From NCBI RefSeq assembly GCF_963666145.1, contig NZ_OY762614.1, positions 2,218,001 to 2,282,000 on the forward strand: a stretch of DNA of 64,000 nucleotides. The letters run 5' to 3'. Made by a program: the position numbers and the translations under genes. This document shows, piece after piece, positions 9,901 through 18,419 of this stretch; the stretch's first letter is position 1, and each line of letters begins with the position of its first letter. Source of the DNA: an uncultured Desulfobacter sp. (GTDB lineage Bacteria; Desulfobacterota; Desulfobacteria; Desulfobacterales; Desulfobacteraceae). The notes beneath the pieces were generated by a model that saw only the letters and a list, made by a program, of their open reading frames with translations, searched no databases and was not told the origin of the DNA.

Positions 9901-9903
9901 TCC

Positions 9904-10362
9904 ATGAAGAAATTCCAGTTCAGACTGCAAAGCCTTTTAAGATATAAATGCCATCTTGAGCAGGTTGCCAAACAAGAAATGGCCCGGGCGGTGGCAGATG
10001 TCCTGGCCTGCGAGCAGCGCATCACACAGTTGCAAAACGAAAAAATCTCGGCGACGGATCAACTTGACACCCTGGTGGAAAAGGGGATTGGGTCGGGCCA
10101 ATTCAACCGGTATCGACAATTTATTACGGGCACGGATCAAACAATCATGTTTGAACGTAACAGAAAAACTGAACTTGAAAAAATTCTGGACAAAAAACGG
10201 GAGGCCCTTAAACAAAGGACCGTTGACAAAAAATCACTGGAGCGGCTCCGGGAAAAACAAGAGCGGGAATATACCCATGAAATGCTCCGGGAGGAACAAA
10301 AGGGCCTGGATGAAATTGCATCATTGAAAACGGCCAGGGAGGTGAACAATGAACGCACTTAA
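9904..10362 (+). CDS. fliJ: Flagellar export chaperone FliJ
   Basis: 152 residues, almost entirely coiled coil and highly charged. It begins with the family-typical KKFQFRLQSLLRYKCHLEQV. FliJ is the central stalk-like subunit inside the FliI hexamer and recycles export chaperones. Sequence conservation in FliJ is weak, but the N-terminal motif, length and position directly after fliI are diagnostic. It overlaps the next gene by 14 bases. Confidence 0.92.
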   Translation: MKKFQFRLQSLLRYKCHLEQVAKQEMARAVADVLACEQRITQLQNEKISATDQLDTLVEKGIGSGQFNRYRQFITGTDQTIMFERNRKTELEKILDKKREALKQRTVDKKSLERLREKQEREYTHEMLREEQKGLDEIASLKTAREVNNERT

Positions 10363-10987
10363 ACGCTGGATGACATACCTTTTGGTCCATTTGCTTATCG
10401 CTGCCATCGCCTTTATCGGCGTGTCATTTATACCGTCTGGGCAACCGGCCCAGGTTTTGGCAGCAGATGAGGAGAAACCCGCTGAGCCTCCGGCTGAAGG
10501 TGAAAAAGCAAAAGAGGGAGAGACACCCTGCCCTGAATGCCCGAAGTGCCCCGAGTGTCCCGATCCTGCCAAGGTCGTTCTCCAGGGACTTGAAGAAAAA
10601 AAGAAAGCCGTGGCCGAGGCCAGTGAAACCCTTGCCAAGGAAAAAAAAGAGCTGGAGACCTATGAGGCCCAGATTGATGAGAAGTTAGAGTCCTTGACAG
10701 CGCTAAAAAAACAGATTGAAGCGGATATGGCCCGGCTTGAAGAGAAAAAAACAGCCAAAGAACAGCAGGAAGCAGCTGCATTCGAGGCAAAAATGAACCG
10801 TCTGGTGAAAATGTATGCCAGCATGAAGCCCAAAGCGGCTGCGGAGATTGTCAATAAAATGGAACTTTCGGTTGCCTATGAAATATTTTTAAGAATGCGC
10901 GAAGTCTCCGCCTCCCAGATTCTGGCGTTCGTGGAATCCGAAAAGGCCGCAAAAATCAGCGAACGCCTGGCCTTTAAAAAAAGATAA
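10349..10987 (+). CDS. MotE-like / MgtE-N-domain protein, membrane-anchored coiled coil
   Basis: 212 residues. A transmembrane helix or signal anchor spans about 8-32. A short Pro/Glu segment follows, then a tight cysteine cluster (CPECPKCPECP, near 55-67), a long coiled coil (about 70-150), and a C-terminal helical domain (about 150-210; MYASMKPKAAAEIVNKM) like the MgtE N-terminal domain seen in MotE-family proteins. Such genes commonly end the fliH-I-J operon. In Rhizobium, MotE is a periplasmic chaperone for MotC. The cysteine cluster could bind metal or form disulfides; that is inference. Last gene of the operon. Confidence 0.8.
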   Translation: MNALKRWMTYLLVHLLIAAIAFIGVSFIPSGQPAQVLAADEEKPAEPPAEGEKAKEGETPCPECPKCPECPDPAKVVLQGLEEKKKAVAEASETLAKEKKELETYEAQIDEKLESLTALKKQIEADMARLEEKKTAKEQQEAAAFEAKMNRLVKMYASMKPKAAAEIVNKMELSVAYEIFLRMREVSASQILAFVESEKAAKISERLAFKKR

Positions 10988-10988
10988 G

Positions 10989-11174
10989 CCACGGACAGCA
11001 CGGAAAAGACACGGAAATAAAAATTTTATAAAGCATCCAGTGAAGTTACTCAGGACGTTGAACCTTTGTTGTGGCCCGAGACTCGTTTTGATAGACCAAG
11101 CAGCCTATGGTCTGCCAAAGTCGGCGCATGCGGTTCACGAAGCTTTTTTCAGTGCTTTCCGTGTCCATCCGTGG
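10989..11174. repeat. MITE-like element with about 30-bp imperfect terminal inverted repeats
   Basis: The gap between the convergent motE-like and MBL genes begins CCACGGACAGCACGGAAAAG and ends, read on the minus strand, CCACGGATGGACACGGAAAG. The similarity continues for about 30 bases with small gaps, and both arms are preceded by ATAA. The 186-bp unit has no ORF of note. It may also end transcription from both sides. The family is not known to me. Confidence 0.5.
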
Positions 11175-11181
11175 TTATGAA

Positions 11182-12771
11182 TCAGGATAACGGCAATTTA
11201 AACCGGTCTCCGGGTTTGGGGACAAAGGCATTATACCCTTTCTCTTTAAGGCGTTGGGCAAATGCGGCACTCTGATCCGATTCACCGTGTACCACAGCGA
11301 TATCTTTCACCCGAAGATTTGAGTCTGATACCACCCGCATCAATTCATGGCGGTCTGCATGGGCGGAAAATCCGCCGATTTTTTCCACATGGGCGCGCAG
11401 GGGATAGGATTTTCCCAGAATCTTGACTTCTGGTGCCTTTTCTCCCGCCTGACGCTCCTGCATCCCGAGTTCTTCAATGCGCCGCCCAAGCGTGTGCTGG
11501 GCCATATACCCCACAATAAGAATGGTATGCTTGGGATTATGGATTTTATAACGCAGGTGGTGAAGAATTCGCCCCGCCTCACACATACCGGATGCCGAGA
11601 TCAGCACATGGGGTGTGTCGTCCTGGGTGACGCGCATGGATTCTTCCACCGATTCAACAAACTTGATATCCTTAAAATAAAAAGGATTTATTCCCTTTTC
11701 CAGGAAAATTTTATGGGTTTCCTTATCATAGGTCTCAGGGTGTTCCCCAAAGACCTTTGTGATATTTGATGCCAGGGGGCTGTCCACATAAATGGGCACC
11801 TTGGGAACCGTTCCGGATTCATACAACTGATGAAGTTCATAAATCAGTTCCTGGGTTCTGCCAAAGGCAAACGAAGGAATCAGAAGACACCCTCCCCGTT
11901 CAATTGTCCGAATGAGGGTATCTTTGAGGTTGTCGGAAAGATCCGCCACCGGGGCATGTTCACGGTCCCCGTAGGTGCTTTCGATAATCATCAGATCAAT
12001 ATCCCTGTCCTCTTCATCAAATTCCAGGGTGGGGTTTTTTAAAATCGGTTTTTCAAACCGGCCGATATCCCCGGTAAAAAGGATCTTAAGGGGTTTCCCG
12101 CCGTTGTCGGGGGTCACGGTAATCAACGAAAAGGCAGACCCCAGAATATGACCGGCCACGTAAAATTTCACGGTGACGCCCTTCCCTATGGTCACTTGTG
12201 AACCAAAGGGATAACCATCAATAAAAGAGAGAGATTCCACTGCATCTTCCTGGGTATACAGTGGCGTCACCATGTCAAGGCCGTACTCCTTGTGCATTGC
12301 CGCAATGGCCGCCACATCCAGCTCATGGGGGCCTTTTTTCAGCAGATTTTTAATCCCGGCTTTCTCTTTGTTTGAGATCTGATGATTTGTTTTGGCCTGC
12401 TCCGCTTGATATAAAAACCCGCGCAGGGCTTTATAGTTCAGGTACAGCGCATCAGATTCCTGGATATGCCCCGAATCCAAAAGCATATATTCCAAAGCGT
12501 CTTTGGTCGGCCGGGTGGTGACAATGCGGCCGGCAAAGCCTTCTTTTGTCAGCAGCGGAATCCGGCCGGAATGGTCAATATGCGCATGGGACAGGACCAT
12601 GGTTGTGATCTTGGACCGATCTATTTGAAAATTCTCATTTTTCTCCCGGCTCTCCTTTCTCCGGCCCTGGAACATACCACAGTCCAGCAAGATCTTATCA
12701 ACGCCTGTATCCAGCATATGCATGGACCCGGTCACCTCTCCTGCTGCACCAAAAAATTCAACATCAACCAT
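11182..12771 (-). CDS. MBL-fold beta-CASP nuclease (RNA-processing exonuclease family)
   Basis: 529 residues. The metallo-beta-lactamase core starts at residue 1, with the zinc motif HAHIDH in VLSHAHIDHSGRIP (near 60-73), further metal ligands such as GHILGSAFSL and FTGDIGR, and a beta-CASP insert (about 250-400). The final GFSAHADRHEL motif is typical of this family. These enzymes are CPSF73-like RNA endo/exonucleases. The substrate here is unknown. It stands alone on the minus strand, convergent with the flagellar operon, with AAGAGGA upstream of the ATG. Confidence 0.9.
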   Translation of the reverse strand: MVDVEFFGAAGEVTGSMHMLDTGVDKILLDCGMFQGRRKESREKNENFQIDRSKITTMVLSHAHIDHSGRIPLLTKEGFAGRIVTTRPTKDALEYMLLDSGHIQESDALYLNYKALRGFLYQAEQAKTNHQISNKEKAGIKNLLKKGPHELDVAAIAAMHKEYGLDMVTPLYTQEDAVESLSFIDGYPFGSQVTIGKGVTVKFYVAGHILGSAFSLITVTPDNGGKPLKILFTGDIGRFEKPILKNPTLEFDEEDRDIDLMIIESTYGDREHAPVADLSDNLKDTLIRTIERGGCLLIPSFAFGRTQELIYELHQLYESGTVPKVPIYVDSPLASNITKVFGEHPETYDKETHKIFLEKGINPFYFKDIKFVESVEESMRVTQDDTPHVLISASGMCEAGRILHHLRYKIHNPKHTILIVGYMAQHTLGRRIEELGMQERQAGEKAPEVKILGKSYPLRAHVEKIGGFSAHADRHELMRVVSDSNLRVKDIAVVHGESDQSAAFAQRLKEKGYNAFVPKPGDRFKLPLS

Positions 12772-12795
12772 AGCGTCGTCCTCTTCTTAGAAAAA

Positions 12796-12920
12796 TGTTT
12801 GAGCTAAAACTTGCCCAGATGCAAGGCGCAAGAAAATCTGCAACCGGAGCATACTCAAAGTATGTGAGGATTGCAGATTTTTGCAGCAACGCCTCAGATG
12901 GGTGAGTTTTAGCTCAAACA
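12796..12920. repeat. Palindromic intergenic repeat, copy 1 (125 bp)
   Basis: Perfect 15-bp terminal arms, TGTTTGAGCTAAAAC (12796-12810) and GTTTTAGCTCAAACA (12906-12920), enclose a second stem of AAAATCTGCAA against TTGCAGATTTT and a tip of CATACT-caa-AGTATG. The unit folds end to end. It abuts the stop codon of the DUF4197 gene exactly and follows the MBL gene start. A related 123-bp copy lies at 57276-57398; the two share CACCCATCTG, TGCAAAAA, TGCAAT-CTCACA and the overall plan. It appears to be a dispersed REP-like family. Confidence 0.75.
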
Positions 12921-13715
12921 TCAATTAAATAATTTTTTTAACAATTCCGTCGTCTGCTTTGCCGGATTTTCCCGGATCGCCTTTTCCTCTTTAGCCAGAT
13001 AATAAAAAATGCCGTTCAGGGCTTCTTCAACAGCATAATCCGTGAGATTGCCCTTCAGGTCGGGAACCAGGGGCATGGATTTATACTTTGCCATCATCTG
13101 GTCATAGGCGTTTACGGCACCAATTTCTTGAAGCGTCTCTTCCACCACCGGGGTAAAGGCCTCGGTGAGATCGTCCGACGTTGTTTTCTTGAAATACTGG
13201 GTCGCCGCATCATCCGCGCCATTGAGAATACTCTTGGCATCATCAAAGGACATCTTGGAAATGGCATTTACAAACAATTCTTTGGCTTTGGGTGTGGCGG
13301 CCTCGGCTGCCCGGTTCAGCTTGAGTTCCACTTCATCGGCATAGGACCCCAAACCGGCCTTATCCATCAAGAGCTTGGCTTTGGACAGATAAGACGGCAG
13401 CGGAATATGAATGCTGGAATCGGAATTAAATCCGTTTTGGGCACCCAGCTGACTGATAACGGTGCCGGCACCTGTTTCCAGTGCCTCTTTAAGCCCGGAA
13501 ATAATTTCATTGTTGGTCAGGCTGCCGGATTCTGAACCGTCGCTGCTACTTGTTTCACTGCTGTCGCTTTTATTAAGGGTATTAAGCAATGAAGCACCCT
13601 GATCCAGCAGGGAATTTCCGGCCCAAACAGACACAGGCCCAGCGCCCCAAAAAACGAAAGTTAAGACGAAAGCTGCCACTGCACCGCTGATTCTTTTTCT
13701 ACACATGTTGAACAC
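12921..13715 (-). CDS. DUF4197 family secreted protein
   Basis: 264 residues with a signal peptide (about 1-33, hydrophobic AAFVLTFVFWGAG then VSVWAG). The mature region matches my memory of DUF4197: an N-terminal GLKEALETGAGTVISQLG helix and the central IPLPSYLSKAKLLMDKAGLG motif, then long helices with KMSFDDAKSILNGADDAATQYF. The function of the family is unknown. It is predicted to be periplasmic. A Ser-rich low-complexity stretch lies at about 48-68. It is 11 bases downstream of the AsmA-like gene, so the two probably form an operon. Confidence 0.85.
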   Translation of the reverse strand: MFNMCRKRISGAVAAFVLTFVFWGAGPVSVWAGNSLLDQGASLLNTLNKSDSSETSSSDGSESGSLTNNEIISGLKEALETGAGTVISQLGAQNGFNSDSSIHIPLPSYLSKAKLLMDKAGLGSYADEVELKLNRAAEAATPKAKELFVNAISKMSFDDAKSILNGADDAATQYFKKTTSDDLTEAFTPVVEETLQEIGAVNAYDQMMAKYKSMPLVPDLKGNLTDYAVEEALNGIFYYLAKEEKAIRENPAKQTTELLKKLFN

Positions 13716-13726
13716 GTCTCCTGTAA

Positions 13727-15796
13727 CTAATTTAATAAACCTTTTAACAATCCCCTGGCCGCCTCCTTAATATCCTGTTTCTCACCAGAGTCCGATGTTT
13801 CACCTTTAAGCAGTTGTTTAAGCTCATCGCTGTTGGACAGCTTATTTTTTAGAATCGCTTCAAGATCCGGGCGCACCTTAGGTTTTTCCCAGGTTCCTGT
13901 TACATCAAAGGGAATCAACAGACCCGAACGGTCCGTTGTATCCCCCTGTCCCTTGATTGTAGCCACCAGTGTCGGTTCAACCCTGAAATCCAGATCTTCT
14001 TTTACCAGACTGGTCTGGCCGTTGGCAACAAGTCTGAGCAAGGGAGAAACAAGAGAGGCCTTGGGAATTTTCACAAGGCCTTTGGCGGCCGTATATGTAA
14101 TATTAAATTCAGCGAAATCGGTTTTTGGCTTTTCCGTAGTGGCCTCGGCCAGTCCAAGGCCGGCCCCCACGTTGCGAATGGCCCCGGCAACGTCAACGCC
14201 CACAACAGCGCCGTCAATAAATTTGAGTTCCCCGTTGCCGCCCAGCGTCTGTTTAATCAGATCCGGGGTGTCTCCGGTCATGGAAAGGGATAGATCCGAG
14301 GTCAAGGCCCCTTCAATGATATCCTTGTCGATACTGTCCCGGACAACAGGCCCAGCCTGAATGTTACTGGTTGTCAGGTGCAGATTCGTTGCCGGATACT
14401 TGTTCCGCACATCTATCCTGGCCGTTGCGCCTGCTTTTCCCTGGTACATATCCATGGCACACGGATCCAGGGTAAATACCCCGTTTTTGCCCACCAGAAC
14501 GGCTGTGACATTGGCCATACTTAATCCCGCGACCTTAAGCGTGCCGATGTTCACCTTTGCATCCAGGACCAGCTTGCGCAAAGGCGTATAGTCAACGGGG
14601 TCGGCTTTTTTAGCGGCTTTAACGGTGCTTTTGGCCGTAGTGGTCGAAGTGACGGGAGCCCCGTCCTTGGCCGGCGCAGACTGTTTCGAATCATTTTTTG
14701 TATCCGAAGGCAGATACCGGTCCACATCAATTTTATCCAGGGTCAGGTTAAATTTAAGATCGGGCTTTTCAAATGCCTGGACCCGGGCAGTGAAATTCAT
14801 GGTGGAGTCATCCAGCACCAGGATTCCATCGGAAACGGCAACAGCCTGGGCTGAGCCTTTGACGGCTGCTTTCAGGGAAAATTTTTCCAAAACCGAATTA
14901 TCACTGGGTTCAATGGGCAAGGAACGGTCCAGGGATTCAAACAGTTTTTTGGGCGAAAACGGAGCCAGATCAACCATCATATCAACGGCCTGTTCGGTCT
15001 TGGGTTTAATTACCCGGCCTTTTAGGGAAACATTCAGCTGATCCAACATCTTGACCATCAAATCAAAATCGATATCCGTTGCACCTGGATTTTGCCCCAG
15101 AGGCCCCGCTGTTCCGGTTAAAGAGACGGGATTGCCGTCCACGTTGGCCTCCAAAACGATACCAATGGCTTGATCCAGGCTGATGCCTGAAAGATCTAAA
15201 TTAAGATCGGAAACCGTTTTGGACAGGCCGCTGCTTTTATCCACATAGGTTAACACACCGTTGCTGACGGAACACCGTTCAACAGTCAAAGATTTAATGG
15301 AAAAAACCGGTTGGCCTGTCGGTGTCTTTTCAGAAGCGTCCTGGGCAGTGCCGGGATCGGTCTGCACCGATTTATCGGAACCGCCATCAGCCTGGGCACC
15401 GATATTTTCCCAGTTCCCCTGCCCGGCCTTGTTTTTAACCAGGGCAATACTGGGGGAATCCAAAATGAATTTTTCTACTTGAATACGTTTGGAAAAAAGA
15501 GGAAGAACTTTTACCCTGACTTCAAAACTTTTCACAGAAATCATGGGCGTTTTTTCAAAATTTTCAGGATTTCCCAGGGTTACATCAGACAGTCGAATCC
15601 CGGCCCAGGGAAACAGGGACAATTCAAGATCATCCCCCATGGAAAAACTGCGTCCGGTCTGCCGGGTCACCATGGCTTCAATGTCCGGCAGATAATTTTT
15701 AACATCCACAAACATGGGGATCAGTACTGCAGCCCCGATAATCAGACCGGCGAAAAGACCGATCGTTACGATGACCCACGTTAAGAATCTGACCAT
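13727..15796 (-). CDS. AsmA family protein
   Basis: 689 residues from the ATG at 15796, chosen because AAGGGGGG precedes it and the transmembrane helix (FLTWVIVTIGLFAGLIIG) then sits at the N-terminus. An in-frame upstream extension to 15874 exists but lacks a good ribosome-binding site. After the helix comes the AsmA N-terminal domain (TGRSFSMGDDLELSLFPWAG) and, toward the end (about 500-640), the C-terminal AsmA domain. AsmA-like proteins are bridge-like inner-membrane proteins implicated in lipid transport to the outer membrane. A Lys/Thr/Ala-rich linker (about 385-415) separates the two domains. Confidence 0.88.
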   Translation of the reverse strand: MVRFLTWVIVTIGLFAGLIIGAAVLIPMFVDVKNYLPDIEAMVTRQTGRSFSMGDDLELSLFPWAGIRLSDVTLGNPENFEKTPMISVKSFEVRVKVLPLFSKRIQVEKFILDSPSIALVKNKAGQGNWENIGAQADGGSDKSVQTDPGTAQDASEKTPTGQPVFSIKSLTVERCSVSNGVLTYVDKSSGLSKTVSDLNLDLSGISLDQAIGIVLEANVDGNPVSLTGTAGPLGQNPGATDIDFDLMVKMLDQLNVSLKGRVIKPKTEQAVDMMVDLAPFSPKKLFESLDRSLPIEPSDNSVLEKFSLKAAVKGSAQAVAVSDGILVLDDSTMNFTARVQAFEKPDLKFNLTLDKIDVDRYLPSDTKNDSKQSAPAKDGAPVTSTTTAKSTVKAAKKADPVDYTPLRKLVLDAKVNIGTLKVAGLSMANVTAVLVGKNGVFTLDPCAMDMYQGKAGATARIDVRNKYPATNLHLTTSNIQAGPVVRDSIDKDIIEGALTSDLSLSMTGDTPDLIKQTLGGNGELKFIDGAVVGVDVAGAIRNVGAGLGLAEATTEKPKTDFAEFNITYTAAKGLVKIPKASLVSPLLRLVANGQTSLVKEDLDFRVEPTLVATIKGQGDTTDRSGLLIPFDVTGTWEKPKVRPDLEAILKNKLSNSDELKQLLKGETSDSGEKQDIKEAARGLLKGLLN

Positions 15797-15880
15797 GCCA
15801 CCCCCCTTGAGGTATTTAGGAACAGCTCTTAGAATAGTGCCCGAGCAAAAAACCGTAAATCTTCGTTCAGACACTACATA

Positions 15881-15926
15881 AAAATGCCCATCCGGAAAAT
15901 TTTTGTCAGGCGATTTCCGAATGGGC
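15881..15926 (-). terminator. Rho-independent terminator of tpx
   Basis: Read on the minus strand, GCCCATTCGGAAAT and ATTTTCCGGATGGGC pair around a 12-base loop and are followed by ATTTTTAT. It lies 40 bases beyond the tpx stop and separates tpx from the AsmA-like gene. Confidence 0.75.
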
Positions 15927-15966
15927 GCTCGTTTTCTTTTTTAAACAAGTCCCCTGGCGTCAGCCG

Positions 15967-16467
15967 TTAGGACAATGCTGTCAGCGCAGCGTCATAATCA
16001 GGTTCCTGCTTGATTTCCGGAACAAGCTCGGTATAAACCACTTCGCCGGATGCGTTGAGAACCACAACGGCCCGGGCTGTCAGACCGGCCAGCGGCCCGT
16101 CCTGCATGGCCACACCGTAATCAAGGGCGAACTGCGGGTTACGGAAGGCCGATGCCGTTACAACGTTTTCAATACCTTCGGCAACACAGAACCGTTTATG
16201 GGCAAAGGGCAGATCTCCTGAGATACAGAGCACAACCGTATTATCCTTGGCGCCTGCTGTTTCATTGAATTTACGAACGCCTGTGGCACAAACAGGGGTA
16301 TCAAGGCTTGGGAAAATATTGAGCACCACCTGTTTCCCGGCATACGCAGAGAGTTTAACTTCTGACAGATCTTGGCCGACAAGGGCAAAATCCTTTGCTT
16401 TGTCACCTGCCTTAGGAAAATCACCAGCCAAAGTTACTGCGTTGCCACCGAGAGTAATAGATCCCAT
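15967..16467 (-). CDS. tpx: Thiol peroxidase Tpx (atypical 2-Cys peroxiredoxin)
   Basis: 166 residues, the family length. The peroxidatic cysteine C60 is in SLDTPVC with the conserved Thr three residues earlier, and the resolving cysteine C94 is in KRFC, matching the E. coli Tpx spacing of 34. Tpx reduces organic hydroperoxides and H2O2 with electrons from thioredoxin. AAAGGAGAACTTTC precedes the ATG. Probably monocistronic, since it has its own terminator and a 340-base upstream gap. An oxygen-defence enzyme fits an anaerobe exposed to occasional oxygen. Confidence 0.96.
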   Translation of the reverse strand: MGSITLGGNAVTLAGDFPKAGDKAKDFALVGQDLSEVKLSAYAGKQVVLNIFPSLDTPVCATGVRKFNETAGAKDNTVVLCISGDLPFAHKRFCVAEGIENVVTASAFRNPQFALDYGVAMQDGPLAGLTARAVVVLNASGEVVYTELVPEIKQEPDYDAALTALS

Positions 16468-16808
16468 GAAAGTTCTCCTTTTTTGCTTTAATACAATTCG
16501 TTTGAATGATCATGTTCGGTCTGGAAAAAATATGAACCATAATATCTTCCATGCCTGTATTTTGTAAAGGATAATGGCTATATCTGATATTTCAAGTTTC
16601 GAGATTTTAAAAGCGACGCGCCAATTAAGGGTTACATCAACTGCCCAGATTTATTTATTTGTTCACGAGCCACGTTTTGATGAACCTGTAAAAAGTCCGA
16701 TTTTTGCATTTTTTAAGCCGTAACATTCTGAAATCACAGATAACGAATCTACCATTTGCGACTTTTTACGAGTCCATCACGTTTTGATAGCTCAATATTT
16801 TTCCGGGT
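16468..16808. other. Gene-free stretch upstream of tpx
   Basis: No supported gene. It holds the presumed tpx promoter (not resolved) and the inverted-repeat element at 16679-16778. The part next to 16800 is AT-rich like the following methyltransferase island. Confidence 0.5.
16679..16778. repeat. REP-like inverted repeat around GTAAAAAGTC
   Basis: Arms GATGAACCTGTAAAAAGTC (16679-16697) and, on the opposite strand, GATGGACTCGTAAAAAGTC (16778-16760) match at 16 of 19 positions around a 62-base centre. The 10-bp core GTAAAAAGTC/GACTTTTTAC is perfect. CACGTTTTGAT also occurs as a direct repeat just outside both ends. It looks like a dispersed palindromic unit between tpx and the methyltransferase island. 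Confidence 0.5.
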
Positions 16809-17147
16809 TCATTTAGGCCAAGGAGTCTGTGTAGATTTTGATTGCTTGCGCTTTTGCCATCCACGCTTAATTGCATCCCTTTTAGCAATAAATTGATCAA
16901 TGGTTGAATTCAAGCGATCAATAACTTCCTGATATTCCGCATCAGAATCAATTAGCCAGTAGCCCTTCTGAGGACTTGAGCCAATTGGAACTTCCGCATT
17001 ATGAATTGCGTTTTGAATTTCCCTACGGGTTTGATCATTATTTGTTCCACTTGGTTGATTACCAATAAAATTTTCGAAGTCTGCTACTTTCATAGCATTG
17101 CTTTTCCCAATAGGCAGTGCTGCAATTATCTGTTGAAGAGTTGCCAT
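16809..17147 (-). CDS. Small protein with winged-helix-like segment, beside DNA methyltransferase
   Basis: 112 residues. I do not recognise a full-length family. Residues about 45-85 (VPIGSSPQKGYWLIDSD) resemble the wing of winged-helix modules found in phage and restriction-associated proteins, and the C-terminus is strongly basic. It begins about 100 bases downstream of the methyltransferase stop, on the same strand, in DNA visibly richer in AT than its neighbours. It could be a DNA-binding accessory or controller of the methyltransferase, or the remnant of a lost restriction gene; both are inferences. AAAGGATC before the ATG gives a ribosome-binding site. Confidence 0.6.
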   Translation of the reverse strand: MATLQQIIAALPIGKSNAMKVADFENFIGNQPSGTNNDQTRREIQNAIHNAEVPIGSSPQKGYWLIDSDAEYQEVIDRLNSTIDQFIAKRDAIKRGWQKRKQSKSTQTPWPK

Positions 17148-17248
17148 GTTGATCCTTTCATTAGAGAATGTTTACAAATTTCCTACCGAGTTAAAAGTTA
17201 AATAGGCAAAATGCACCAATATCTTGATAGGTGAACGATCCCAAACCC

Positions 17249-18409
17249 TCAGGCGTCGGAATCAAAATTCGGAAATAAAAGCCCGTCAGTCTTTGACTCT
17301 ATTTTAGATGTCCGGAGTTCAGCCAGGGTCTTTGGGGCTGTAGGAAAGTTGTTTACGGTTTCCCGGGATGGGATGTCGTAATTGACAACGACACTTTTAT
17401 CAGCCAGTTGTTCAACAGACACCGGAATATCGAAGACAAGTTCTTTTTCCTGGCGGGTTATTACGGGAAATCCATAATGGATATTTTCGTATTTAATGGG
17501 TTTTCCGGTGTCCAGACGCTCTTTGACAAATTGGGTATGAAGGTCTATGCGGTGCTGGATGGCTGATGAAAACCAGCCAAGCGAGTCCTTGCATTTATCG
17601 TAAAAATTTTCCAGAAGCGTTGGGTCTATTTCATAGCCGGCACTGTTGCGTCCGGCAGCAATGGCCGCAAGGGTTGTGGTGCCCGTCCCTATAAACGGGT
17701 CGAGCACAAGATCATCTTTCACGGAATACATGTTGATCAGGCGGTAGGCCAGTTCAAAGGGAAAGGCCCCGCTGCGGTCACGGGTCTTTTTCTTTCCCAT
17801 AGCCTGGCGGGTGCCTTTAAGATCCATCCAGACGTCTGAAAACCATTGGTTGCGTTCCTCCCAGAACAAAGCGCTCTGCCGCCGGTTTTCTTTGCTTTCC
17901 GGCGATGTGAATTCGCGTTTCCCCCCTTTTCTCAGAATAAGGATATATTCATGCTCCAGGGTGACATAGGCACCGGCCGGCAGCATGCCTGATCCCATAA
18001 ATTTGTTGGGCGCATTGGTCTGCTTGCGCCATAATATGCAGGGAAGTGACGTAAACCCGAGCGCCTGGGTTGCCGTTAAAATTCTGGCGTGGTTGGGATA
18101 AAGGGCAAAATGATCTTTGATGGTGCGGGTGGCATCGCCGATATTGATACAGGCAAACCCGCCGGGGGAAAGCACCCTGAACAGCTCGTCCCAAATCTTA
18201 TCCAGTACCTGGTGCATGAGTTCAAAGGCGAGCGGCCCGTCTGATTTTTTAAGGGCCTTAGCGATTTTGGGGTCCTGAGCGCCGAAAATGTCATCCCACA
18301 TATCAATCATGGGATATGGCGGCGATGTCACCACAAGATTGACACTACGGTCAGCCAGTTTTTTCATCTTTGCGGCAGTGCCGATATAATTTGTGTGAAT
18401 GGTTTTCAT
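17249..18409 (-). CDS. DNA methyltransferase (N4-cytosine/N6-adenine, beta class)
   Basis: 386 residues from the ATG at 18409; a TTG at 18430 is possible but overlaps mntP. Catalytic motif TSPPYP is at 28-33, and the AdoMet-binding motif DPFIGTGTT is at 237-245 with GRNSAGYEID after it. Catalytic-before-binding order marks the beta class. The roughly 100 residues beyond the fold may help target recognition. It methylates the exocyclic amine of A or C in duplex DNA; the site cannot be read from the sequence. No endonuclease is recognisable nearby, so it is probably an orphan enzyme or a decayed restriction-modification locus. Confidence 0.88.
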   Translation of the reverse strand: MKTIHTNYIGTAAKMKKLADRSVNLVVTSPPYPMIDMWDDIFGAQDPKIAKALKKSDGPLAFELMHQVLDKIWDELFRVLSPGGFACINIGDATRTIKDHFALYPNHARILTATQALGFTSLPCILWRKQTNAPNKFMGSGMLPAGAYVTLEHEYILILRKGGKREFTSPESKENRRQSALFWEERNQWFSDVWMDLKGTRQAMGKKKTRDRSGAFPFELAYRLINMYSVKDDLVLDPFIGTGTTTLAAIAAGRNSAGYEIDPTLLENFYDKCKDSLGWFSSAIQHRIDLHTQFVKERLDTGKPIKYENIHYGFPVITRQEKELVFDIPVSVEQLADKSVVVNYDIPSRETVNNFPTAPKTLAELRTSKIESKTDGLLFPNFDSDA

Positions 18410-18419
18410 AGGTTTACAA

